A DNA stretch of 64,000 bases from an uncultured Flavobacteriaceae bacterium (GTDB taxonomy: Bacteria; Bacteroidota; Bacteroidia; Flavobacteriales; Flavobacteriaceae): contig CANMFO010000001.1 in assembly GCA_947497245.1 (NCBI GenBank), positions 1,240,001-1,304,000 of the forward strand. The letters run 5' to 3'. Positions 25,510 to 33,019 of this stretch are shown here, in pieces; within the stretch, counting starts at the first letter, position 1; the number at the start of each line of letters is the position of its first letter. A program made the translations under genes and the position numbers. Under the pieces are notes generated by a model. The model was not told the DNA's origin. It saw only the letters and a list, made by a program, of their open reading frames with translations, and ran no database searches.

Positions 25510-28500
25510 TCATTTAACATAATTCACCCGATAGCGCCAATAGCTGAGCCCTCCCAAAATGGCCACTCCCAGAGCGATATACCAGATATAATCCGGGGTG
25601 ATCGCGGCGGATCCACTTTGCCCGTAGCTGTGGAGTCCCACCAAATAATAGTTGACCCCGAAATAGGTCATCATGATGCTGGCGTACGCAACGACACTGA
25701 GAAAATTGAAGGTCCATTTTCCCCGAAGCCCGGGGACCAAACGCGTATGTATGACAAAGGCATAGACCATTATGGAAATCAGGGCCCAGGTTTCCTTTGG
25801 ATCCCAACCCCAATACCGGCCCCAACTTTCATTGGCCCACTGCCCTCCAAGGAAGTTCCCAATGGTAAGCATGACCAAGCCCACTGTCAGGGCCAATTCG
25901 GTAACGATGGTCAGCTCCTTTAGGTTGAACTCCATCCGTTTTTTGTTCTGTTTTGTGGTCAGGATCATCAAAATAAGGGAAACGACCCCCAAGATCATTC
26001 CGACCGACAAGGGCCCGTAACTGCCCGAAATTACCGCCACATGGATCATCAGCCAATAGCTGTCCAGTACCGGAACAAGGTTCGCTATGGCCGGGTCTAC
26101 CCAATTGCCATGGGCGATCATGAGTAAAATTCCGGTAACCATCGCTGCAGCGCCAATGGCCATGTTGCTCTTTCTTCCCAATAACAGCCCCATTCCCATG
26201 GTCGACCAAGATACGTACAACACACTCTCATAGGCATTGCTCCAAGGCGCATGGCCGGAAACGTACCAACGAAGTATCAGACCCGCCGTATGCCATAGAA
26301 AGAAAACCACTATGGTGCCTTTCAGAAAGTAAATGGCCACGCGCCAAATAGACCGGTCCTTAGATATTTGGAAAACCAGGATAAAGAACATCAGGAGTCC
26401 CATGGTGAAATACAGTTTCCATACATGGCCGAAAATCCCCAATTTGTTGTATACCACCTCCACCTCAATTTTGTTATCGGAGGGCAATACTTCGCTTCCA
26501 TGGTTTTTTTGGTTCTGTTTGAAAGCCTCCAACAATTTATCCGCCTCGCTATAATCTCCCGTTTGCTGGGCTTTTTGAAGGGACATCAAATAATAGGGCA
26601 CCGCATTTTTAATGAAATTACCGTAAAGCGAATCGGATACCTGGTACTGTCCCCCGCGATACTCCACGGCCGATATCCATTTATTGTTCTCGTCATTCAG
26701 CAGGGGGAAAATCTTGATGATCTCTCCGCCCAATGCCTGGTTTAAAAGCATTAAACGAATGTTGGCTGCCTTAAAATCCTTTTCAAACTGATTGGGAATG
26801 TTGGTGGCCGTTGCCTGTCTGAGCAAAGGTTCCAACTTGTAGTTCCCCTTTTCATCAAAGAAATCGATGGCCTTTGCATATTCTTGGCCTTTGGGGACCC
26901 CGATAACGCTTCGGATACTGTCGTTCATTCCCTCGCTCTTGTCCAGAGCGATAAACTCGGTATTATACCAAATGGCCGGGTTGATCATCATCGATAGGAA
27001 CACCTGATCGGAGTTCATTTCCTTGAACTTGTCCTCAAAACTCAATTTTCGGAGCAGTTCGGAGGAAAAGGTATTGATCGGTTTCATCCGGCCCCCTTCA
27101 TCCTGGATGACCAGCTTACCAAATTTCTCTGCATGCTCCTTGTCTACCATTGTGGCCTGTAGGACCGAATCGACCTGCTCTTGGGTCGGCATATTGTTGT
27201 GCTCATGGCCATCATCCGGACCGTGCTCCTGTGCCGACAGGTTCAAAACCGTTCCCAAAAGCAGCAAGGTGGCAAGTTTTGCTTTTTTTGATTTTTGCTT
27301 CTCCAAGGACTTGGCCAGATCCTTAAAACGCGTCTTCCCAAAGAACATAATCCCCATCAGTCCGGCATAGAGTAGAAAGTAACCGAGATAGGTGATCCGC
27401 GTGCCCCATTGGTCGTGGTTTACCGAAAGGACGGTCCCTTTTTCATCGGGATGGAAACTGGACTGGAAAAAGCGGTATCCCTCATGGTCCAAAATATTGT
27501 TCATAAAAATATCGTAATCGAACGGTCTTGCATCCTCTACGGTGACCTTGCTCATAAATGAGGCATAGCCGGTTTCGGTACCGGGGTACTTTTCGGCAAT
27601 AAAATCGTTCAGTTTGATGGAGAATGGCAGTTCGTAAACTTTGGAGCCATAGCTGAGCATAAAATCCAAACCTCCCACATGGAACTTATCCGTGAAATTG
27701 GAAGTGCCCTTTCCTCCCAATATTTTTTTACGCACCGTTTCCCCATTGGTCGACACGTCGACCACCAAAGCATCCTGTGTGGCTTCCGTTATCTGATTCC
27801 TGGGGACCTCCACAACGCCATAAACTCCCTTGACCATAGGATCTGGAACAACGAATTGCATTCCCGCGGTGTTGTAGAGCGACCTCAGTTGCAATTGCTG
27901 CAAACTGTCTTTGGCCAACTGCCCTTGAAATTGGTCGGCCATCCGCATAAAATTGCCCTCAAAAGGCGATTGGATCTGATAAACGCTGTCCGTTGTAAAA
28001 ATATTGATCGCCCCCTCCGTAGCCCTGTTCAGTGAAAAAAGAACATTGTGTATGCTCGATAGTTTTCCGTTTTCGAGAAAGTGTTCGTGCCGCTGTCCAT
28101 CACCCGCTTCCACTATTTTTAGAAATTCGGTTCCATTTTCGTCGGGAACCAAGCCTTCCTCCGCACCTTTGATAAAGTCCACATAGGCAATGGAAAAATC
28201 GTTTCCATTGTAGTCCGATTTCCAGGGAAGGTTCGATTTTAATGCTTCCGGCGTCACGATAAGATCGCTCTCCAAAATCTTTCGTTTGGGCTCCCCATTG
28301 ATCTCCCCATCGACATAGGCCGTGAGATAGGTCTTGTCGGAATAGAAGACCTTCTCCGAACTTCCCTCCCGAATGGGCATCATTCCCTCAAAACTGATGT
28401 AGCGGGTCACAAAGGCCCCGATAATGATCAGGATCCACGATAGGTGCAAGGTGAGCACGGGCCATTTTTCCCATCGAAACAGACGGTATCGAAACATGTT

Positions 28501-28692
28501 CCCCATGAAATTGATGACAAAGAATACCATGATGGCCTCAAACCAGGTGGCATTGTAAATCCAGATGCGGGCCGTCTCGGTGCTGTACTTGCTTTCGATA
28601 AACGTCCCAAAGGCCATGGCTGTGGCAAAAACAATAAACAGAACGGCCATTAAACGCGTGGAGAAGAAAATCTTTTTGAGCAGGTCTGTCAT
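25510..28692 (-). CDS. Fused CcsB-CcsA (ResB-CcsA) cytochrome c biogenesis protein
   Basis: System II cytochrome c synthetase of 1060 residues from MTDLLKKIFFSTRLM (a Met four codons earlier at 28704 is possible). The N-terminal ResB/CcsB half has transmembrane helices ('RLMAVLFIVFATAMAFGTFIE') and a large periplasmic domain. The C-terminal CcsA half has the tryptophan-rich haem-handling WWD motif 'NESWGRYWGWDPKETWAL' and flanking His in 'MIHVAVISGSYG' and 'HTRLVPGLRG'. It exports haem and attaches it to CXXCH apocytochromes. The fused arrangement is normal in Bacteroidota. Function is firm at family level. Confidence 0.95.
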   Translation of the reverse strand: MTDLLKKIFFSTRLMAVLFIVFATAMAFGTFIESKYSTETARIWIYNATWFEAIMVFFVINFMGNMFRYRLFRWEKWPVLTLHLSWILIIIGAFVTRYISFEGMMPIREGSSEKVFYSDKTYLTAYVDGEINGEPKRKILESDLIVTPEALKSNLPWKSDYNGNDFSIAYVDFIKGAEEGLVPDENGTEFLKIVEAGDGQRHEHFLENGKLSSIHNVLFSLNRATEGAINIFTTDSVYQIQSPFEGNFMRMADQFQGQLAKDSLQQLQLRSLYNTAGMQFVVPDPMVKGVYGVVEVPRNQITEATQDALVVDVSTNGETVRKKILGGKGTSNFTDKFHVGGLDFMLSYGSKVYELPFSIKLNDFIAEKYPGTETGYASFMSKVTVEDARPFDYDIFMNNILDHEGYRFFQSSFHPDEKGTVLSVNHDQWGTRITYLGYFLLYAGLMGIMFFGKTRFKDLAKSLEKQKSKKAKLATLLLLGTVLNLSAQEHGPDDGHEHNNMPTQEQVDSVLQATMVDKEHAEKFGKLVIQDEGGRMKPINTFSSELLRKLSFEDKFKEMNSDQVFLSMMINPAIWYNTEFIALDKSEGMNDSIRSVIGVPKGQEYAKAIDFFDEKGNYKLEPLLRQATATNIPNQFEKDFKAANIRLMLLNQALGGEIIKIFPLLNDENNKWISAVEYRGGQYQVSDSLYGNFIKNAVPYYLMSLQKAQQTGDYSEADKLLEAFKQNQKNHGSEVLPSDNKIEVEVVYNKLGIFGHVWKLYFTMGLLMFFILVFQISKDRSIWRVAIYFLKGTIVVFFLWHTAGLILRWYVSGHAPWSNAYESVLYVSWSTMGMGLLLGRKSNMAIGAAAMVTGILLMIAHGNWVDPAIANLVPVLDSYWLMIHVAVISGSYGPLSVGMILGVVSLILMILTTKQNKKRMEFNLKELTIVTELALTVGLVMLTIGNFLGGQWANESWGRYWGWDPKETWALISIMVYAFVIHTRLVPGLRGKWTFNFLSVVAYASIMMTYFGVNYYLVGLHSYGQSGSAAITPDYIWYIALGVAILGGLSYWRYRVNYVK

Positions 28693-28720
28693 TACGGGAC
28701 GCATCTGGATTTACAAGATG

Positions 28721-28728
28721 CAAAAATA
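28721..28728 (-). promoter_or_regulatory. Candidate -7 element of the ccsBA-type gene
   Basis: Minus-strand TATTTTTG, an exact TAnnTTTG match, 28 bases upstream of the chosen start. No TTG was found at normal spacing. The remaining divergent gap up to 28904 shows no other recognisable signal. Confidence 0.4.
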
Positions 28729-28904
28729 CGGTCTTTTTATCATTTCTGCTTCCATTTGCGGATTTAAAAGTTCCACGGAGCATGTTAATCTTTGATTGTT
28801 CGAAACCAAATAAAAGTCCCAGTCACCAAGTTTAACGCTTCCAAATCATTAAAAATCCGTACTTTAAGGTTTGAAAAAGAATAGTAATAAAAAGTTGTTA
28901 GAAA

Positions 28905-29285
28905 ATGGACAGAAAAACCTTTATCCAAAAAACGTTGGGTGCCATGTTGGTAGCCATACCCATGTATTCGATCTCCTCATGTTCCAGCTCCGATGACGGG
29001 GGAACACCACCCCCAGACCCGGACCCCAACCCCAACGGCAACTGTTTGGGCAACGGGACTACCGTGGGAATCGGTACCAATCACGGGCATACGCTCGTGG
29101 TATCCAAGGCCGATATTGATGCCGGGACGGAGAAAACCTACTCCATTCAGGGAAGTTCAGGTCACAACCACGATGTTACCTTGACCGCGGCAAATTTTAC
29201 GAGTTTAAAGAACAACAGTGCCATTTCGGTGACCTCATCGAGCGACAACGACCACACGCACAGTGTTGCGGTCTCCTGCGCCTGA
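28905..29285 (+). CDS. Small His-rich lipoprotein, function unknown
   Basis: Protein of 126 residues that I do not recognise. The N-terminus (MDRKTFIQKTLGAMLVAIPM...SISSC) is a lipoprotein signal with some Tat-like character, followed by an acidic Ser/Asp and Pro-Asp-Pro linker. The mature domain of about 80 residues has three spaced HxH pairs: 'NHGHTL', 'GHNHDV' and 'DHTHSV', plus two Cys (one near residue 46 and one next to the C-terminus) that could form a disulfide. Six His in such pairs suggest metal binding, perhaps copper or zinc. It is divergent from the cytochrome c biogenesis gene; any link is inference. Confidence 0.75.
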   Translation: MDRKTFIQKTLGAMLVAIPMYSISSCSSSDDGGTPPPDPDPNPNGNCLGNGTTVGIGTNHGHTLVVSKADIDAGTEKTYSIQGSSGHNHDVTLTAANFTSLKNNSAISVTSSSDNDHTHSVAVSCA

Positions 29286-29310
29286 AAGGACCCGTTCTAT
29301 AAGTTAAATC

Positions 29311-29340
29311 ATAAGGGACCGACGTATTGCGGTCCCTTAT
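29311..29340. terminator. Perfect 11-bp hairpin after the His-rich gene
   Basis: ATAAGGGACCG and its exact complement CGGTCCCTTAT around an eight-base loop, 26 bases past the stop. There is no long U-tract, so it may be a processed or weak terminator or an mRNA 3' end stabiliser. Confidence 0.55.
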
Positions 29341-29415
29341 AGCATTAAGGCTGCCAAATTGGAAAGTTGTGCGCGGGGCCGTTCGTAAACTAAAATATAT
29401 CCCTAATTTTACGGC

Positions 29416-30186
29416 ATGATCAAGGTAGCCATCCTCGGTACGGGAAACGTCGCCAAACACCTTTATGATGCTTTTTTGACAACGGACCAACTCGAAGTGG
29501 TCCAAGTGCTCGGGCGGGATTCCCTTGCACTGGAATATTTCAAAAAAAAGGAGACGGCCCTTTTGGAAAAGACCAATATTGGGCATGCCGATGTTTACAT
29601 CATCGCGGTAAGCGACGATTCCATATCCTCCGTTTCCAGCCTCCTCCACAACAAAAAAGGGCTGGTGGTGCACACTTCTGGCAGTGTTCCGATCGAAGCC
29701 CTGTCCCCCATTGAAAATAGGGGTAGTTTTTACCCTTTGCAAACCTTCAGCAAAGCGCGGAAAATTGATTTTGTATCTGTCCCGGTCTGTATAGAGGCGG
29801 AAAGCAAAGAGGACCTGGAACTGTTGCGCCAAATGGCTTCCCAGGTTTCCGGACGGGTCTATGAAATGGACACCATGCAGCGTAAAAGCCTGCATTTGGC
29901 CGCTGTATTCGCCAATAATTTCACGAACCATATGTATTATCTGGCCCATGAGGTCTGCCGGGAAAACCGGGTGCCCTTTGAGATCCTAAGGCCCTTGATA
30001 CTTGAAACGGCCGGAAAAATGGAAACCCTCCCCCCCTATTTGGCTCAAACCGGGCCTGCAAAAAGAAATGATCGAAGCACCCTCAAAATGCATATGGACC
30101 AATTGCAGACCTCCTCACATAGGGGAATCTATCAATTGCTCAGCGAATCTATCCTACATGTTTATGAAAACACCGATGAAACCTAA
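29416..30186 (+). CDS. Rossmann-like and DUF2520 domain protein
   Basis: Protein of 256 residues. The N-terminal half is a Rossmann domain with a dinucleotide-binding GxGxxA motif ('VAILGTGNVAKHLYDAF', residues 4-20). The C-terminal half is the all-helical DUF2520 domain ('QRKSLHLAAVFANNFTNHMYYL', 'LIRPLILETAGKME'-like region). The architecture resembles pyrroline-5-carboxylate reductase or 6-phosphogluconate dehydrogenase relatives, but no reaction is established for this family as far as I know. It is followed by the KdsC-like phosphatase after 81 bases that carry a separate promoter. Confidence 0.85.
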   Translation: MIKVAILGTGNVAKHLYDAFLTTDQLEVVQVLGRDSLALEYFKKKETALLEKTNIGHADVYIIAVSDDSISSVSSLLHNKKGLVVHTSGSVPIEALSPIENRGSFYPLQTFSKARKIDFVSVPVCIEAESKEDLELLRQMASQVSGRVYEMDTMQRKSLHLAAVFANNFTNHMYYLAHEVCRENRVPFEILRPLILETAGKMETLPPYLAQTGPAKRNDRSTLKMHMDQLQTSSHRGIYQLLSESILHVYENTDET

Positions 30187-30209
30187 AATTTATAGATAGG
30201 GGCAGGATG

Positions 30210-30239
30210 TTGAAAAAAGTCACTGTTCCTTTATCTTTG
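30210..30239 (+). promoter_or_regulatory. Promoter of the KdsC-like phosphatase / Maf genes
   Basis: TTG (30210-30212), a 19-base spacer and TATCTTTG (30232-30239): a full consensus match. The -7 element is 28 bases before the TTG start codon at 30268, which supports that non-ATG start. Confidence 0.7.
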
Positions 30240-30267
30240 TCCCACTTTTTAATCAAAAACCCACCCT

Positions 30268-30795
30268 TTGGAGAAAAACTATAAAGAATACCTGAAAGAC
30301 ATTACCACCTTCGTGTTCGATGTGGACGGTGTCTTTACCGATGGCACACTACTGATCACCACCGAAGGCGAGATGCTTCGAAAAATGAGCGTAAAGGATG
30401 GCTATGCCCTCAAAACGGCCCTGACCAAGGGCTACAATGTCTGCATCATTTCCGGAGGCACCAATGAAGGGGTCCGCAACCGGTTAAAGGGATTGGGCGT
30501 ATCGGACATTTATCTCGGGGCGCACCACAAGGAAGAACCCTTGAAAGAGTATCTCGACAGCAATGGTATCGATCCAAGAAATGTACTGTATATGGGTGAT
30601 GACCTCCCCGATATCCCCCCCATGCTATCGGTAGGCCTTCCCACTTGTCCACAGGATGCCGTACCCGAGGTAAAGGCAGCCTCCAAGTACATTTCCCACA
30701 AGGTCGGAGGGGATGAATGTGTGCGGGATGTCATAGAGCAAGTCCTGAAGGTACGCGGGGACTGGTATGGAAATTTTGATGCCCAAAATGCTTAG
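30268..30795 (+). CDS. HAD-family phosphatase, KdsC-like (KDO 8-phosphate phosphatase type)
   Basis: HAD subfamily IIIA phosphatase of 175 residues. The nucleophile motif 'FVFDVDGVFTDG' (Asp18, Asp20) and the family's 'MSVKDGYALKTALTKGYNVCIISGG' are typical of KDO-8-phosphate phosphatase, which makes KDO for lipopolysaccharide. The 'YMGDDLPDIPPMLSVGLP' motif IV supplies the Mg-binding Asp. Translation must begin at the TTG codon at 30268: the next ATG lies after the catalytic motif. The Maf gene follows after 5 bases. A phosphatase for another keto-sugar phosphate is the main alternative. Confidence 0.88.
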   Translation: MEKNYKEYLKDITTFVFDVDGVFTDGTLLITTEGEMLRKMSVKDGYALKTALTKGYNVCIISGGTNEGVRNRLKGLGVSDIYLGAHHKEEPLKEYLDSNGIDPRNVLYMGDDLPDIPPMLSVGLPTCPQDAVPEVKAASKYISHKVGGDECVRDVIEQVLKVRGDWYGNFDAQNA

Positions 30796-30800
30796 TTCTT

Positions 30801-31388
30801 ATGTTTCGGGAAAAACTGCATGGGTTTACGATCATTTTGGCTTCCGGATCACCTCGGAGGCAACAGTTCTTCAAGGAGTTGGGGCTTGATTTCGAGGTGC
30901 GCCTAAAACCCGTGGAAGAAATATACCCCCCAAACCTAAAAGGGGGTCAGATTCCCGATTACCTTGCCGAGTTGAAGGCCTCGGTTTTCGATGGGAGCTT
31001 AGGGCCCAATGAAATTTTGATCACCTCGGACACCGTGGTCTGGCACGACGGGCAATCCCTTGCAAAACCGGCGGATGAAGACGAGGCCCTTAGCATGTTG
31101 AAGGCCCTCTCCGGGGACTGGCACGAGGTCATTACCTCTATTTGTTTCACCACCCCGCAAAGCAGGAAAACGGTGCACCAGGTGACCCAGGTTAAGTTCA
31201 AAACCCTGAGCGAAGAGGAAATACGATTCTATATCGAACAATACCGCCCTTTTGACAAGGCCGGCGCCTATGGTATACAGGAATGGTTGGGACATATCGG
31301 GATCGAAGAAATACGGGGATCGTATACCAACGTCATGGGACTCCCTACCCACCTCCTGTACAAAACGTTAACAGACATGGCGGACTGA
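30801..31388 (+). CDS. Maf family nucleotide pyrophosphatase
   Basis: Maf/Ham1-fold protein of 195 residues that hydrolyses non-canonical or modified nucleoside triphosphates (dTTP/UTP or 7-methyl-GTP class) as a house-cleaning enzyme. The family signature 'IILASGSPRRQQFFKELGL' is near the N-terminus, followed by the catalytic Asp in 'LITSDTVVWHDGQSLAKP', 'ALSGDWHEVITSICF' and 'DKAGAYGIQEWLG'. It follows the KdsC-like gene by 5 bases and precedes a lipoprotein gene by 36. It has also been linked to septum formation in other bacteria. Confidence 0.93.
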   Translation: MFREKLHGFTIILASGSPRRQQFFKELGLDFEVRLKPVEEIYPPNLKGGQIPDYLAELKASVFDGSLGPNEILITSDTVVWHDGQSLAKPADEDEALSMLKALSGDWHEVITSICFTTPQSRKTVHQVTQVKFKTLSEEEIRFYIEQYRPFDKAGAYGIQEWLGHIGIEEIRGSYTNVMGLPTHLLYKTLTDMAD

Positions 31389-31424
31389 ACCTTTTTCTTT
31401 AATTTTAATAAAAAACCCAAGAAG

Positions 31425-32381
31425 ATGAAAACGCACTTTCGATTAAGGGCCTTGGCCTTGACACAATTTGTTTTTCTCATTTCAGTAATTTCCTGTGGGG
31501 AGAAGACCGAAGAAAATGGCGCCCAAGTGGCCATGAACACCACCTTGGGGGAAACGGGCGACCACGGGGCCAAAAAGGCGTTGACGGATGATTTTAAAAA
31601 ATACTGGTACGCCGGGGAGGCGGAGATTACCTCCTACCGACTGCAACAGGCACGTTATGGGGAGATGCGCGATGGCAATGCCGTCCTGATTTTCGTGACC
31701 GAGCCTTTCTTGTCGGACAAACAGGTGAAGGCCGACGGAAAGCATTCGGATAACGTACCGGTGCTAAAGTTGAACAGCACCAAGAAGTATCTAACGGGAA
31801 TCTACCCCTATTCGATCATGAGCAGCAGTTTTTACCCGGTCCATGATGACCGGCACGCATTGAAGGTAACATTCTCGGCCCAGGAGTGGTGCGGCCAGGT
31901 ATATGCCCAATTGAACAATCGCGATCGGTTCGACATCATGTCGCATTCCTATTTTGAAACCGAGGCAGACCAAAATCTTGAGTTGGCAAAAACCACCCTG
32001 GAAAACGAACTTTGGAACAAGGTACGGATCAACCCCGAGGGCCTGCCGGTCGGCACACTGTCCATCATTCCTTCCTTGGAATATATTCGATTATCCCACA
32101 AAGAACTAAAAGCGTACAATGCAATTGCCACATTGACCGAAAACAACGGAATGCGTTCGTATGAAATACGGTATCCGGAACTGGAAAGAAGCCTTACCAT
32201 CAACTTCACCCCTTCATTTCCGCACACCATTGAAAGCTGGTCGGAATCTTTTAAAAGTGGATTTGGCGACAAGGCAAAAATACTGACTTCCACCGCCGAA
32301 AGGATCGCGATCCTAAAAAGCCCGTATTGGCAAAAGAACAGCAACCGTTTCCATTCTTTACGGGACAGCCTAGGACTTTGA
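31425..32381 (+). CDS. Conserved lipoprotein, function unknown
   Basis: Protein of 318 residues with a lipoprotein signal ending in 'VISC'. I recognise no domain. The mature protein is mixed alpha/beta: an N-terminal part with 'DFKKYWYAGEAEITSYRLQQ' and 'RDGNAVLIFVTEPFLSDKQVK', then 'LTGIYPYSIMSSSFYPV', 'KVTFSAQEWCGQVYAQLN' and a basic C-terminus. The repeated beta pattern and Tyr/Phe content suit an envelope protein. It lies 36 bases after maf and 4 bases before the MscS-like gene, so it is probably co-transcribed with both. Confidence 0.75.
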   Translation: MKTHFRLRALALTQFVFLISVISCGEKTEENGAQVAMNTTLGETGDHGAKKALTDDFKKYWYAGEAEITSYRLQQARYGEMRDGNAVLIFVTEPFLSDKQVKADGKHSDNVPVLKLNSTKKYLTGIYPYSIMSSSFYPVHDDRHALKVTFSAQEWCGQVYAQLNNRDRFDIMSHSYFETEADQNLELAKTTLENELWNKVRINPEGLPVGTLSIIPSLEYIRLSHKELKAYNAIATLTENNGMRSYEIRYPELERSLTINFTPSFPHTIESWSESFKSGFGDKAKILTSTAERIAILKSPYWQKNSNRFHSLRDSLGL

Positions 32382-32385
32382 TCAT

Positions 32386-32946
32386 ATGGAAGAATTTTTC
32401 ACTGTCAATAAAACGGAATTGCTCTGGACGGGCATCACCCTATTGGGCCTTTTGATCGTACGTTTTCTCAGTAATAAGGCGGTGCGCCGGATTGGTAAGA
32501 TCAGCGGTATTGCCGAGGCCCGAACCACCTTGATTGTCAAGTACATTTCCCTGTTGATCACTTTTGTTGGCATCGGGGCCCTGACCTTTATCTGGGGGGT
32601 GAACTTCAACGACCTTGGACTCTTGTTCTCTTCCGTGTTCGCCGTCATAGGTGTGGCCTTGTTCGCCCAATGGTCCATTTTGAGCAACGTTACCTCAGGG
32701 GTCATCCTTTTCTTTTCCTTTCCTTTTAAAATTGGAGATCAAATTAAGATCATGGACAAGGAGATGATGGAGGTCCAAGAGGAAGATCTTACCCTTTTCA
32801 CCATTGAGGACATCAAGGCCTTTCATATGCACTTGAGAAACCAAAAGGGGGAATTGATGACCTACCCCAACAATTTGGTGCTGCAAAAAGCAGTAACCTT
32901 GATCAGTACCTTCGAGGAGGGGAAGGAAGACGGCGGAACGCTTTAG
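32386..32946 (+). CDS. Small MscS-type mechanosensitive channel family protein
   Basis: Protein of 186 residues with about three transmembrane segments, then a short MscS beta domain. The pore-helix region 'LLFSSVFAVIGVALFAQWSILSNVTSGVILF' matches the MscS TM3 pattern, and 'FPFKIGDQIKI' begins the cytoplasmic beta domain. It ends soon after 'GELMTYPNNLVLQKAV', so the larger C-terminal cytoplasmic cage of E. coli MscS is absent. It should release ions on hypo-osmotic shock. Co-directional and nearly adjacent to the upstream lipoprotein. Confidence 0.88.
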   Translation: MEEFFTVNKTELLWTGITLLGLLIVRFLSNKAVRRIGKISGIAEARTTLIVKYISLLITFVGIGALTFIWGVNFNDLGLLFSSVFAVIGVALFAQWSILSNVTSGVILFFSFPFKIGDQIKIMDKEMMEVQEEDLTLFTIEDIKAFHMHLRNQKGELMTYPNNLVLQKAVTLISTFEEGKEDGGTL

Positions 32947-32990
32947 TGTTAAAGAATTTCTAAAAAAAATCCTAGGGCATTTTATCTTTC

Positions 32991-32998
32991 TATATTTG
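32991..32998 (+). promoter_or_regulatory. Candidate -7 element of the PIG-L/symporter operon
   Basis: TATATTTG, an exact TAnnTTTG match, 21 bases upstream of the PIG-L start. No TTG at -33 was found at normal spacing. Confidence 0.4.
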
Positions 32999-33019
32999 AC
33001 AGCCGACTAAATTCGACGT

